The notes under the pieces were generated by a model, which was given only the letters and a program-made list of their open reading frames with translations, did no database searches and was not told the origin of the DNA. DNA of 64,000 bases from Trissonchulus latispiculum (Eukaryota > Nematoda > Enoplea > Enoplida > Ironidae), in assembly GCA_030248195.1 (NCBI GenBank), contig JASAND010021982.1:1-64000 (forward strand), given 5' to 3'. How positions within the stretch are numbered: position 1 is the first letter of the stretch; each line of letters opens with the position of its first letter. The translations under genes and the position numbers were made by a program. Shown here piece by piece: positions 34,750-46,776 of this stretch.

Positions 34750-34850
34750 AGCCTGATATGGGAGTTCAACTGATGGCACTGTGGTGTATTGGTAACCATG
34801 TCTCACTGCAGTGCGGAAGGACCGTGGTTCGATACCCGGCAGGGTCAATT
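34750..34850 (+). mobile_element. tRNA-derived SINE (family 2)
   Basis: The leader GATAAGCCTGATATGGGAG is followed by a tRNA-like head (34775-34846) with A box TGGTGTATTGGTAAC and B box GGTTCGATACC. The same leader and B box region occur at 45981-46115, so these are copies of one family. Confidence 0.6.
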
Positions 34851-34964
34851 CATTAGTTTCGGTACTGAAAGCCTATTCCCTACTTTGAATAGGGCTACAT
34901 GCCTATTCAAAAACGTGTTACTACAGTTTTGGAAGGAATTCAAACTTAAGCTTGGTTCGATTGT

Positions 34965-35037
34965 GCCTTGTTGGCTCAATCGGTAGAGCGTTAGCCTAGA
35001 TAGTTAAAGGTTGTGCGTTCGATCCCCACGTAAGGCA
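34965..35037 (+). tRNA. tRNA-like sequence, apparent anticodon AGA (probably pseudogene or SINE head)
   Basis: All seven acceptor pairs form (GCCTTGT with GTAAGGC, two G-U), D stem GCTC/GAGC and anticodon stem TTAGC/GTTAA close, and the T arm has TTCGATC with one C-C mismatch. The loop CTAGATA gives anticodon AGA (Ser), but the long variable arm of tRNA-Ser is absent and base 37 is T. A functional tRNA-Ser is therefore unlikely. Confidence 0.45.
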
Positions 35038-35173
35038 AGAAATGTATCGGGTCGGAGGTGCTGTAGTGACGTCCTTCTTTCTTTCGTATATTACCATGTA
35101 TTATTCCCTCTTCTCTTCTCACTCCCAATTAAAGAAATGAAAGTTGTACACCACCAGGCACCCGAAAAATTCG

Positions 35174-35246
35174 GGCACCTGGCGGAGCTCGAACCCGCGT
35201 CTTCTGCTTAACTCGCAAATGCTCTAACCAACTGAACCACAGGTGC
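35174..35246 (-). tRNA. tRNA-like sequence, Asn(GTT)-like loop (probably pseudogene or SINE head)
   Basis: A perfect acceptor stem GCACCTG/CAGGTGC, D stem GTTC/GAGC, anticodon stem TTTGC/GCAGA and T arm GCGGG-TTCGAGC-TCCGC all close. The anticodon loop GAGTTAA has A instead of the invariant U33, so decoding function is doubtful. It is followed on the minus strand by a 13-base hairpin ending in CCTGGTGG. Confidence 0.5.
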
Positions 35247-35249
35247 TTC

Positions 35250-36740
35250 AGTAGAAAGAGCGGAAGACCGAATACGAACCCAATGTGTACAAACTCTTCT
35301 CACTCCCAAATCTTAGTTTCCAAGGGGAACGCTGTTTGATGCTTCCCGTCTTGGGCTTCCCCTCGGTCCTTTTGGTCCACCAGCCCCTAGAAGCGCTACA
35401 CATCAACCTTTAAACTCATTTTGAGCAGTTATCAATTCAACTATATCGATTATGTCACAGTGAGCTGTAGCTCAGTCTCATCGTTATAAAGAGAGTTGAA
35501 AACGGCCAAGCCGGGGATCGAACCACCGACCTTTCGGCTGCAACCTCGCAGCTAACTGGATTGAGTTTAGAGCGAATTAATTTCATGCTTTTTGTTGGTG
35601 AAGTTACCGTCTTCACAAGAAAAGGCATTTCTGGCTCGAACAGAAGAATAGAAAACAGAAAAGCAAGCACACTGTTACTGCGCGTGTTGGATAGTATTTT
35701 TGGTTTGCCGCCACTTCCAAAGAAAAAGAGGAAAACCCTTATTTTTGTGAGAAAGTTCATATCGGGAAAGCAAAACCCGGGGGTTTATGTCATTGTAAAT
35801 AAATAAGCATACACTTTTCATCATTACATCATTAGCCCAACTTCCCTTGGCATTGAAGGGCTATTTTAGGCGCGGAATCCGGCAAATTTAATACAGATCA
35901 TTTTGCGATCTAATACTGCAGTTAGAGAACAGGAAGTAAAATTAGCAGGGTTCCAGAGAATTTAACGGCCCCACCCCGAACCCCCAGCCAGGCTAAACAC
36001 TCTAACGAATTAGAAAATAAAAATAAAATTAAATTAATTTCTAGCCCCCGCCATTAGATAATACCCCTTTCCCCAGTTTTTAGACGTCTATGACTTAGAT
36101 GGTTATACCTAATTTGAAACTTCAAGCTCTAAGTATATACTTCATCTTGATTATGCTAAAATCAGCTGGGGCTTTAGATCAGATCTAGTTTGCCCAGATT
36201 TTGCCGATCCTGATGAAAGAAGGGCAGCATAAAAGTTTAAAAAATCCTTCGTTTTTCCATATTTTCATCCGAAAATGCGGACTGCGTTAGCTTTCAGTAT
36301 GACGGAATACAAACTAGAAATTTGTGCTTTACCCGAACAAAACTGCCCTAAGCTTATCATAGAAATAGACAGTAATTTTTTGTGACATAACATAAGTAAT
36401 TAATTAATAATAATTCATTAATCATAGAAACTAAAAATAACTATTATTAATATTATAGGTTAATGCTATATTTTAATTAAATGTTAATAACTAATTAATA
36501 ATATAATCCAAAATTTGCATTTGATTAGCGATGGTAGTTTCCATGATGCTGCATAGCTGAAAAGAAAGCATAACTGCATAGCTGCATAACTATAACTACC
36601 TTGCATGAAATGCACATGAAATTAATTAATTAATTAAATTAATTAAGCAATTAATCACGGATTATCAGATAAGACTTTGATAAAAAATTTTCACAAAAAC
36701 AAAAAGTATCGGCGATGCGTGGAGATATTAGAGATTTAAA
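35250..36740. other. No supported gene; one further tRNA-like relic
   Basis: Minus strand 35566-35505 has a B box GGTTCGATCCC and GTTAGCTGC upstream, like a degraded tRNA-derived SINE. The rest is AT-rich with TAATTAAT runs near 36360-36640. Confidence 0.4.
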
Positions 36741-36747
36741 AACATTT

Positions 36748-36832
36748 TTGCTCAGACGTGGATCGAACCCTGTACCTTCCCATCCGAAAACAGAGAATCT
36801 TACCATTACCCCACAGTAACCCAAAAATGCAT
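36748..36832 (-). repeat. tRNA-like SINE head
   Basis: Minus-strand A box TGTGGGGTAATGGTAAGA and B box GGGTTCGATCCA are correctly ordered about 35 bases apart. Stems are imperfect. Confidence 0.45.
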
Positions 36833-36849
36833 CACCTCGATTTTGCATT

Positions 36850-38569
36850 TAGTAAGGACAGATTAAATAAAAATTTCAGTAAACAACAATAAACGATAGT
36901 GTACTCTGTACCTAAGTATATAAAAATTTTATAAAGGATTATAAAAAATCTACCACCATAAAAACTGTTTCTAAAAATTCTTCATTAGGTACATAAATTC
37001 CGTATTTTCCCCTTCCGAAAACACCTTCATTTTGTCCTACATAAATTCCGTATTTCCCCTGACAAAAAAGAGCTGCCGTCATTTTCAAATAAGGCATACC
37101 AGTAGATTTAACAGTCATTTTTCTCAAATAAAAAGATAATCCTACTTTAATCTGTCTTAATCTTGGCGGGGCAGTTGTTCTACCAATTATTTAGGCTTCC
37201 TTGCCAGCACATGGATTCAGGTTCGTTGCAATCCTGCTTAGATTGCCTCTGGAAAATTACGCAAAAGTGCTTCAAAAATGAAACCAGCAATCCGTAGCTA
37301 CAGATTTTTCCTTCTCGACGCAATGAAACAAATATCTGAGAAGCCATGGTTTGGACCTCGCCAACGTCATAATAACATTTGACTAACATGAGACATTCCG
37401 CCACCGAATGTCACGTTTTTGTTTTCCAAATGTTGACAATTAGGTTTGGTTAAGTAATCGGGTACCCTCGGGTACACGGAACCGGACCCAAATGGACCGG
37501 GTCCAGATTTAAAATCTTGCTAGAATCGGTCCAGACTAATCGTAAAAAGAATTAGAAACCGCCAAAATCCGGCTTATTAGTGAGTCAAAAAGCAAAGTTT
37601 AGCATGGCTTCAGCTCTTTTGCTATTTTTTAGGATCGAAAACTTCCCAATATTTTTGTATTATGACCACTGATTATGTTTTTCTTCATGCCACTCTTACC
37701 TGGATTCCGGGTGTAAATGGGGACCCCAAAGTTTGGACCCGGAGCCAACTACAAACTAAACCCAAAAAAGGACAAGTTTCATGCAGGTAATTTTTAACAA
37801 AATTTGGTTTGGGAAATTCTAGAGACGTAGACAACAGTTAACACTTAGAAAAAAGCAGTAAATTCTGGACGGGGATATTAAGGATTATCTAAGAGGTTAG
37901 ACGGAAAACGGAAACGTCCTACTTTTGTCAGTCTGCGCGCACCCCCTTTGTCGTCTCAATTCTGACAATGTCTGTCAAGAACACTTGTAGAAGGGGACAT
38001 GAACCTAAATTTATTTCACACAAACGAGTGCACAAGTTCACTAGCACAGACAGTGGTAAAAACTGCCAATAAAGATGAAATCTTTTTGTAAAAATAGCTC
38101 GAACTTTTAGCAAAACAGCATTTATAAACTGTCAAGGCCCAATAAAGATATAAGTTGTCCTAGAAATAGCTCAAACTTTTAGCAAAACAATCAGATATGC
38201 TTTTTCAGATCACCTAACTAGCCTGGGGGGGGCGCTGAACTTTGAACCAGTTGAAACCAGCTTTAAACCCTTCGGAATTTCCTTCCTGTAATTTACATAT
38301 GAGCACACACCCTTTCAACAACAGCCAACAATGACGTCTCTATTGTTGCTACTGTCAATTGCTCCCAGGCATTGTGTTAAACATAAAAGCATTAGCAGAT
38401 TAGCCTGAGCGGATTACAAAAATCCTAAGGTTTTCTAATAGTAAGAAAATATTTACATGAAAGCAGCACTGAAACATTGTCGTGGCATTTTATGCCTGGG
38501 TGTGGTTGTCACCGGCTACTCAGTTGTGAAGAATCGGATGTCAACTTCAACAAGTTGATATCAACGTAG
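36850..38569. other. No supported gene; possible hAT-like relic
   Basis: Bases 37455-37515 and 37695-37745 have GGGTACCC, ACCGGACCC, GGACCGGGTCC and GGACCCGG motifs like the subterminal arrays of the hAT-like elements, but no matched ends or target duplication could be placed. Bases 36970-37060 contain a short duplicated segment (ACATAAATTCCGTATTT twice). Confidence 0.35.
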
Positions 38570-38584
38570 TAAATTAGCATTTTT

Positions 38585-39070
38585 AACAAACAAATGGACG
38601 CGGGCTAGCAGGCGGATCCACGAAGGATACAAGCATTAATCATAGAGAAATAATAAAAACGCCCGCCTGCGGTCACTAAGGCAAAGTTTTAGTTCAAAAC
38701 AGGAGAGAGCCAATGGGCGCGGTGAGTGCTCTTACTGTTGTGTAGTAAGAACAGGAAAGTGGCATCAAAAAAAACCACAACTATACTTCAGTACGTTTAC
38801 ACAACAACAGAGGAACGGAATTCAAAAACTCTAACTTTTTAAGTTTTCTGCACTTCATCTGTTTCATAACACAACTCTTCCAACTTGTTCATAACTTCAT
38901 AACTTCAACAACAACAACACCACACAACTTCACAACTTCATAACCAACTTGTTACTGCTAAATAGTTCTTCCTGGGTTAGAGCGCTCACCGCCTAAGCCA
39001 TTGGCTCTCTCCTGTTTCGGACTAAGGCTTTGCCTTAATGACTGCAGGCAGACGTTTTTCATTATTTCTC
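38585..39070. mobile_element. Inverted pair of a dispersed repeat bounded by a 15-bp duplication
   Basis: TAAATTAGCATTTTT occurs at 38570-38584 and 39071-39085. Inside, 38600-38745 (GCAGGCGG, GTCACTAAGGC, ACAGGAGAGAGCCAATGGGC) is repeated inverted at 38975-39070 (GCCATTGGCTCTCTCCTGT, GCCTTAATGACTGCAGGC). Relatives occur at 49868-50035, 54530-54645, 61377-61445 and 61560-61620. A duplication of 15 bases is typical of retroposed elements. Confidence 0.7.
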
Positions 39071-39085
39071 TAAATTAGCATTTTT

Positions 39086-40711
39086 GTTCCAAATTCGAGC
39101 TCAGTTGAAGAGGTCCCGACAGCAAATCAACCTCGCCTTTGGACGCTTTTCTTCACATCTTTCAATCCCGATTTCGAACCTTTGTCAATTGGAAACGTTA
39201 AACTGAAGCGCAGCGTGGAAACTCTTGAAATGAGACATATAACCAGTAGATTTAGAATAGGCTCAAATTCCAAGTGATTGCAAAAAAGTGTCCGTCTAGG
39301 AAGTGGATGTTTAAAAAAAGTCAGACATCCTCGGAAAAAGAGTGTAGGACTACTCTCTTCCGATCTATAATTTGACGATCCCCCCCCAACAAGAGCATGC
39401 CTATCATCATATTTCTGGATGTTACGCCAGAAACCCGTCTGATTAAATTATCACCAAAAACTGCTCAAGATTCCTGAAAAAATCGGCAAATGTTGCTGAG
39501 AAAAAACTGAAATGAGAAAGACCGTATGTGTGTCAAACCAATGTGGCGGTTTCAAACCGTTTTAGGACAAGGTTTAGAACAAATAACAAAGAATTTTATC
39601 AAAATTCAAATCAAAATTCAACAAACAACAAAACAATTTATCCTTTTTTGTTGTCACCTGAATTTGGCTTATAGGCAAGTTTAGTTATCACCCACATTTT
39701 ACCTAACCGTGTAGAGTTAAAAACAGTTAAAACAAGTTACCAAAATCAGAATAGATTATTACAAATAACAGTTTTCAGCTCTCTAAATTGGTAGAATTCG
39801 TTTACACCCAGCCCATCGTATGAGTAAACCCACAGCTGTGTTCGAACTCTTTCACCCCCGTGTACGACTTAGGATTGAGTTAATTCTAAAACTCTTAACT
39901 CTCATAATTCTCTCCACCACTTTTCCAAACCTAATCTTTGCCTGGCCGGGGCGCCAAAGCTGCGGAATCAAAAGTTTCACCACTTCAAACTTTCCACTTC
40001 AAACTCAAGACTCATCACAGAAAAGTTTCAAACTTTCACAAAAGAAAGTCTTGCAATTAGGGCAGGGGCAGTGCTCTTTCTCAGTCTCCAATTCTGTGAG
40101 ATCTGAGACCTGAAGACAAAAGGAGGAACGTGGAATGCAATTTTGGTTCAGAGGACGGAAAAGTTATTATCCCCCGAAAAACTTCATCTGTGGTGACACC
40201 TTAGGCCTAAAATTTAGCACACACTTTCTAACAAGCTCAAATTGGAGTGTCAGACGAAGGGTGAAAAGGCAATGGGTCTGGGGCAAAGCAACACTCGAGG
40301 GCTGCCTTGGGAGGATCCTTTTTTCTGTTCCTTCAAAACTGGTACAGAAATGACAGATCGTGTTGAAGGGACAAGTTGACAGATTCTTACAGCCTTTATT
40401 ACCTGGATGTAAATTCAGGATATGAACATAATCGGCGCCATTAGGATCTGAAAAACAGTGCGAAATTTAGTCTTGCAGTGGAAGTTAAATGAAAGGAATG
40501 TATATGAATTTCGTTTCCAAAGTCTTTCCAATTTTCTCTTCTTCCAAAGTGTTTCCAAATTTTTTTCGCAAAAAAGCGTGGTTAAACCGCGTTAAACCTT
40601 TTTAAGCCTAAACAAGTTAAACCTAGACACGATCCTTTTCATGAAAGAATTAAAATTGGAAATGAGTGAAGTTAAATATGTTAAGAGTTAACTTTAACTG
40701 TACAGTATAGC
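39086..40711. other. No supported gene
   Basis: AT-rich DNA. Bases 40570-40700 contain a degenerate GTTAAA-rich MITE related to 28420-28574 (GATCCTTTTCATGAAAGA shared). Confidence 0.4.
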
Positions 40712-40884
40712 TTCTAGCAGGATTGGTGGACCAAGAAGAAACAGAGGAAATAGTCCATACAGGAGACGTCCGGCTCCCTCGTACCCACGGAACCAGGACC
40801 TGGGAGAGAAGTTTTAGTAAAGATATGGCCCAGCCGGCGTTCGAACCACGGCCCTTCTGCCCCGGATACAGACATGCTACCACC
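40712..40884 (-). mobile_element. tRNA-derived SINE (family 1), truncated head
   Basis: Shares GGTGGACCAA, CCCTCGTACCCACG and GGCCCAGCCGG with 31228-31465. The B box GGTTCGAACG is present on the minus strand; the A box end stops at GGTGGTAGCATG, so the 5' head is lost. Confidence 0.7.
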
Positions 40885-40900
40885 AACAGAATACAATTAC

Positions 40901-41158
40901 TAAGAGTGTGACAAAGGCCACGCCCTTAGTTTTAGGCTTGAGACATGATCCGCACGAACAACGGCTGACCTCCCACAAATTAGACCCATCACTTCAAAGA
41001 AATTCGCATGTTATATGTACGTGCTTGAAAGCACAACTAGTTAGCTAGTTAGTTAGTCCAAAGTGTGTCTGTTGCGAGCTTGCAGATTATGCAGAAATCA
41101 ATCTTTCGCCCAAATAGTAAGATTCCAGAAAGTCGGACTGACGCTTGTCACACTCTTA
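40901..41158. mobile_element. MITE with 14-bp perfect TIRs TAAGAGTGTGACAA
   Basis: TAAGAGTGTGACAA at 40901-40914 and its exact inverse TTGTCACACTCTTA at 41145-41158. If the outer TA is the target duplication this is Tc1/mariner-like. The 258-bp body has no ORF. A relative is at 53285-53520. Confidence 0.75.
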
Positions 41159-41159
41159 T

Positions 41160-42906
41160 CTATTATGTACTCTTGATGTCACCAGCCACCCTTCCACGTC
41201 ACAGAATCCGCTGAGTCCATTAGGTAGGGCAAATTCGTGCGACACTCTTGGCTCCTTTTTAGCTCTGAGTCCCGCCTACACACACAGGTGCTCAGTAAAT
41301 AGGTATATCTTTCCAGCAACTCTTAAGGGAGTCGGGCCCGAAAGACGTAACTCAGAAAGTTAATGTAGAGATGACCTGCCGAGAAGAGAATGAAGCTGAA
41401 ACTGAAACTGTGAAACTGTGAAAATTTGAGACCTAAAAGATGGACGGGTTCGTTTAGGATCTGCTTCAAAGGACAGACAATAACCATTTAATGAACTGCC
41501 AAGAGAAGTGCAGTTTGGGTCCTGAGGACCCTAGCAACCCTAAACGAAGCACCTCTCACCTCCAAGAAGCCCCCCTTTTTAATCAGAAACTCAAATTGAT
41601 AGGTTTCCCCTGGAAAAAGTTGGGAAAAACTGACGTGAAAATGCATTTTCCAAAGAAACACTCTGCGAGACAGAACTGCCTAATTAGCACAGTGTTAATA
41701 AGGGATCTCAGGAAAAGCCATTTAATCGTTTGTACGAAGGGAAGCTTGGCTTTAGTGTATAAGGAAAGATTGCTGATATGAAAGTTATAAAACCCTTTAT
41801 CCGCTTTTAGACTTGGAAAAGTACACTTTTTACTGCTCGAACCATGGAGGAAGTAAAGCTAGACCAACCGTTTGCGTTCCCCGGTGGCAATTAAAGTCCA
41901 GCCCATATAGCAACTGCATAGCTGTTGCAAAATATATTCCAACAAGGAAATAAAAATGACACATTCTTGTAGTAAATGTCAAAATTGATTGACAGTTTGA
42001 TTGAAGAATTGACGGACAGGCCCACCACCAATCAACGAAAGCATAACAGAATCGGATATTCCCCGGATTTGCTATGCTGTATACTGAATTACCGGTAAAT
42101 TTAGAGTAACGAAAATCAAAACGTGAACACCCAAAGTCAGATGCCGGTTTGAACCCTTAAAGTTTTGGACGTGCTATGTACTGAAAGCTCTAACACGACG
42201 ATCAAAAGGAACCGACCATCCAGGTCTGAAACAAAAAATTTCAAATGTGGCGAATCAGGTAGGACCAAGAAGGACTAAGCTGGCATAGCTGCCGAACTTA
42301 CTGAGCCAATGTTAGGATTGCGTGAGAATTCTAAACATTACCCCTAAAATACCTTTATGCTCTTTGAAAGCTCACTGAAAAATTTGATATGTAAACTAAA
42401 CTTTTTTGTTGAAATTCTGTTCAAAGCAAAATCACCATATGGATTGTGTATAACTCGGTGCTTTTGCAATAAAATTTCGTCCCATTTGGTACTTTCCATT
42501 TTTAAGCAATGAACGACCCATAGGTACGTTTGGGTCTCATTCGGTACATTTGAGTCCCACTCATACTCTAGAATCTCACTCGACACTTGTGTCTTGGTAC
42601 TTTATTGCTCATTTGCTAGTTGAGGAGACTAAATCTTACTAAATCCTCTGCAGTCATATTTAGTATTTGCTAAATTTGCTGAATTGTTTAAATAGAATTA
42701 GGTTTCTTTACTTTTCCCATTTAACTGAAGAAACTTTGAACTGGAACGTCAGCTAAAACTATAAATTCTTAACTTTTAACTTTACTTGCACATAATTACG
42801 GACTTACAAAAGGACGGCATTACTGTACGAAGCTTCTTCATTCAATAAAGCATTAAGCTGAACGCTTTACAAACTAAAAAACTGTTCATGTTTCAAAACT
42901 CCTTGT
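41160..42906. other. No supported gene
   Basis: No exon, RNA gene or clearly bounded element was recognised. Repeated ACTGAAACTGTGAAACTGTGAA near 41394-41420 is a short tandem slip. Confidence 0.4.
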
Positions 42907-42914
42907 GTATATAT

Positions 42915-43211
42915 TAGGGATGCACAGGGGCCAGGCCCCGGGCCCCGGTCCCGACCGGGGCCAAAAATTAGCAAACTTTTGTAAATTTTTGACATTTTTT
43001 GACCAAAATTTTGAAATTTCGAAAGTCAAAAAGTGTTGCAAATTGTTTGTTTCCCCACCAATTGGAATGAAAACAACGATAGTAACGTTTGTATATCAGA
43101 AATAATTGCAAAATTTGAATTTTCAAGAAAATTTTTGAAAATTTTCGATTTGGGACCCCAATTTCCAGGCCCCGGCCCCGGCCCCGGTAGTGGTGGCCCG
43201 GTGCATCTCTA
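42915..43211. mobile_element. Short hAT-like MITE, GGCCCC family
   Basis: The ends are TAGGGATGCACAGGGGCC and, inverted, TAGAGATGCACCGGGCC. The flanks GTATATAT (42907-42914) and GTATATAC (43212-43219) agree at 7 of 8 bases. Both subterminal zones are GGCCCCGG-rich. Length 297 bp. TAGGGATGCAC-type ends are familiar in animal hAT MITEs. Confidence 0.85.
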
Positions 43212-43219
43212 GTATATAC

Positions 43220-45215
43220 ATAAACTATGTAAAAATTTGTTGAATTGTTTTGTCTTTGCTTTTAAGTTCGTTTGTTGGCTTGTTTATTTTCTACCAACAT
43301 AAAATGTTATTAGAACAGAAGTGAAATTAAGAAAGTACCTACACTGTTTGTTCCTTTTTATCTGAGACTTGACATTTTTCCTGAACCGTTGTATGTAGTA
43401 ACAAACAGCTCGACCTCAAAAAGGTTTGAAACTAAAATAGAGAGCCTTAATTTATTAGAGCACTAGTTTAGCAAAGGTTAGCATAACCTGGAAGTTCAAT
43501 TTAACCTATCATAAAGAAATATCTACTTCAATTTTAGGTAGGCAGGCTAATTTAGTAGATTAAAAGATAGAATTTAGAAGCCTGTGGTACAGGGGATGGT
43601 GAAAGAAAGATTACGAGAGGACTTCCAATATCTTGAGACAAGTGACAGTTCTTGATAAATTATTGGTTAAAAGTGGGGGAAAATGGAGAGCAGACATCAT
43701 GTCCAAGAAAAAAAGGAGAGATATTTTGCTTAATGCTTCCAGATAAGTAAGTGCTTATGACGCAGAACGCAAAAGAAGTTTTAAAGACTTGAAGAAATAA
43801 GGTACCTATGGGCCCCAGGAATTTTAGAGACAGTTTTTGCAGGAGAAATACCAAAAATCTCAGTCCTACAGATTTCAAGCACTTCTTCAAACAGAGATAA
43901 AAAGGTGTCCCTAAAAACGGACAAACTTAGTTTTTTGGTCATTTATTTATCCATCAAAAAACTAGAACCTGAATGGCCCTAAAAAGTGGGACCTAGAATC
44001 TGTTTCATGCCCCTGAATAGTTTGTATCAAAAATTCTGTATCAGAACCGGGGGGGGGGGGTAAAGATTGTCTGCTCCTTTTCTTCAAAGTCTTCTATTGA
44101 CCGAGTCCTTAATGGGATATTTATTGTGGGGGCTCGTCACCATTTTTCCAAGGCAAAATATACCTGTCTTTTCATAATTTGAAAGGCCTAGAAAAAAGAG
44201 AAGAAGGTTTGGTGGAAGAAAAATTCCTATTCCAACTCTCTATCTTAAATTATGGCTCACCCAGAAACCTCCCTTCCCTTTTGGCCTTTCCTTTTGCAAT
44301 CAGACCAATTTCTGGGTCTCTCTCATCCCAGGTTAATCACAGGTAGCAAACGGTAGAAATGAAGGGGACAAAACATAGAATTCTCATTATGTCAACAAAC
44401 AAATTATGACAAGAAATTGAAATAGCAGTGTGGAGATCAAATGAACAACTAGACAGTGTAACCAGTAACAAAAATAGACTAGGGAACTTTTCGCGGAAGG
44501 GTTTTTAAACGAGCTATAGATTCAACTCGAACCTTATCGCGAAAGAGTTAACAGAGGACAAAGTGAAGTTTGAATGTTTTTAAAAGAGTTAATTTTAACA
44601 CTACTCCGTTATTATCTGCGTTTTTTTCTGACTAAACTGAGGACAGAAATTATCCGTCGAAAGACACGAAGTAACCGATGAAACTTCAATTTTTACAGCT
44701 AAATTTTCAATTTTTGTGGAGAAATCCTGACACTGAGTGATTGTCTTGTCATAGAGACTATCCGAGGTGTTCTACAAGACTAAAGTCCAAAGACTCTACG
44801 TCCCTTCCAAATTCTAATTCTATCTCATAAAATTCGTCCTTCTAAGCGCATTTCAGCTAATTAAAATAATCATAGTCTATAAAAGCGCGAATCAGAAAAC
44901 ATGCTGGAAGGGCTGTAATTCGTGCAGCATCACAAATATGGCTTCTTGTTGTCGTCATCTCATCAATTCTCATCAGACTTTTAGGGTGATGGTTTCCTTT
45001 TGTGCAAAGAGTGAAAGGCTAATTTCTAAGAGTAGATGCAGATATAGACTAATCATGACTCAACTTGGCTATTCAAAGTAAAAGGTGAAGGTTAAAGTCA
45101 GGATCTGAAAGATGTGAAGAAAAGTGTCCAGGGCGGGGATCGAACCTGAGGCTGACTCTGAAGCAACGCTACAGCTATGCTCTTATTTAAGTTAAAATAA
45201 AATATATTTAATGTG
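43220..45215. other. No supported gene; one tRNA-like relic
   Basis: Contains a G12 run at 44048-44060 and a degenerate GTTAA-rich MITE at 44480-44620. Bases 45134-45182 on the minus strand carry a B box GGTTCGATCCC, probably a SINE fragment. Confidence 0.4.
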
Positions 45216-45219
45216 AAAT

Positions 45220-45620
45220 ATTCTTTCTTTTAGCTTTCTTTCTTTCAAAATAATATTTCTTTCTTTCTTTCAACCTTGAAACTTTGAAACTTAATCCAGC
45301 ATCTTCCAAGCTGAATTTGACTGACAGCTGCAATGCATTTCATAGCATAGGTCTGAGGCTAGGCAAAGAAATCATGTTTGCATTAGTGACACACACGTGT
45401 TTATGCATACGTATAAGTCAGAGGTCAAATGGTCACACATTTTGTGAGCACAATTTTAATGAAGTTTTGATATGCGGCGGTCAAGAGTTACAAAACAAGG
45501 ATGGGACAAAATAAAGAAGAAAGAAAGAAACTTTATTTCTTTCTAAATTTTATTTCTTGCTTCTTTCTTTCTTTCTTTTGAAATATATTTTCTTTAATTT
45601 CTTCTTTTCTTTATACTTAA
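45220..45620. repeat. TTTC-rich microsatellites flanking a unique segment
   Basis: Runs of CTTT at 45225-45275 and 45515-45615 surround about 240 bases of non-repetitive DNA. The second run is less regular and partly inverted (AAGAAAGAAAG then CTTTCTTTC). Confidence 0.75.
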
Positions 45621-45980
45621 ATAAGAGCGTAGCTGTACCACACAGTGAGATCCAAAGTCAAGCAAAATTGTTCTCTCCCATGACGCGCTATCTGGATGTC
45701 GCCCGCACAATGGAAAGTCGCAGGAACTACCTTTCTTAGGGCCTTTTCAAGAAAGGGTAGAGTAGAGTTGAAATTAACTTGATCCTTTTCATGAAAAAGG
45801 ACCCAAGTCTTTCCAACTCCAGGTTCCTCTGGCCATCTCCATCCCGCCTCGCGCCCGCGGTCCGCAGGACACGAGGTACCTACCGCATTCACTCTATAGC
45901 TGCGCTGTAATTTGAAATACTTAATATTTGAGCATTTCTTCTTGTTTCTTACTAGTGTAAGGGAAGCAGGCATAGGAAAG

Positions 45981-46115
45981 ATTGATAAGCCTGATATAGG
46001 AGTTTAGCTGACGGTCCTGTAATGCAGTGGTAGTATGTACTCTTGGTCTTGGTAGCATATATAATCTTTCCTGAGATCAGAAGGGCCGTGGTCCGATTCC
46101 CCGGTATGGCCAATT
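45981..46115 (+). mobile_element. tRNA-derived SINE (family 2), second copy
   Basis: GATAAGCCTGATATAGGAG, GCAGTGGTAGTATG and B box GGTCCGATTCC match the order seen at 34750-34850. A 30-base insertion (CTTGGTCTTGGTAGCATATA region) separates the two boxes. Confidence 0.55.
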
Positions 46116-46566
46116 CTTTGCTATCAGTCATGAGTGAAAAGCTGTGTTGAGTATCCACCTATCCAAATATGCAAATGAGAAAACTTAACAGAGCAGGGTA
46201 TAAGCACAGTATAAATCTTTCCAGATACTAGGACACTTCATGCATCCCCTTAATAGGGACAGTGAGAGGTAGGTTAGAAGAGCACAACTGCAAAAAGTTT
46301 GAGATTAAATCGGAAACTTTCAGCTTGCCGGACGCAGTGGAGGAGATCTTTGAAGTTTCCCCCGCAGGGATCAATTATAGTTGCTAAACTTTAGCATAAA
46401 GTTTGTGCAAATACAAAAGTCTGAAAGGAAATAGACTTAGCACAAACCTAGGGGGAGGGCATCCTCCCTCTGACAAAATCAGGAAGTGCTGTCCTCTGCG
46501 AAGAGCCTAGAGAGCTGGTTCAAAAGGTCACTTCTGTAGCAGCAGCGGCAATTCTTAGCTAAGGCC

Positions 46567-46776
46567 AGTAGTATAGGGCGAGCTTTTCGACCTCCAATCC
46601 CAATCCCAAATTTGTCCCTCCCACTCCCTCCCTCCCCTTGAACATAGGTTTGCACTGTATGACGTCACTACCCTTTCGCCTTCTTTTCCTTGTGTTCTTC
46701 ACCCTTACGACTTCCTTGCCACCCCTCTGCGTTCTTCCCCCGGGGCTTGGGACCCGGCGTCGGCCCATTGCCGGAC
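46567..46776 (+). repeat. Left TIR, with partial duplicate at 47095-47146
   Basis: Contains the C-rich outer part, TGACGTCA at 46658-46665, and the inner GGGCTTGGGACCCGGCGTCG. The inner 50 bases recur at 47095-47146 followed by TACC repeats. Mutational decay is slight. Confidence 0.85.

Noticed and set aside
34965..35037. Functional tRNA-Ser(AGA)
   Set aside because: Lacks the long variable arm, has T37 and a mismatch in the T stem; kept only as tRNA-like.
37455..37745. Fifth GC-repeat hAT-like element
   Set aside because: Repeat motifs are similar but no inverted ends or 8-bp duplication could be paired.
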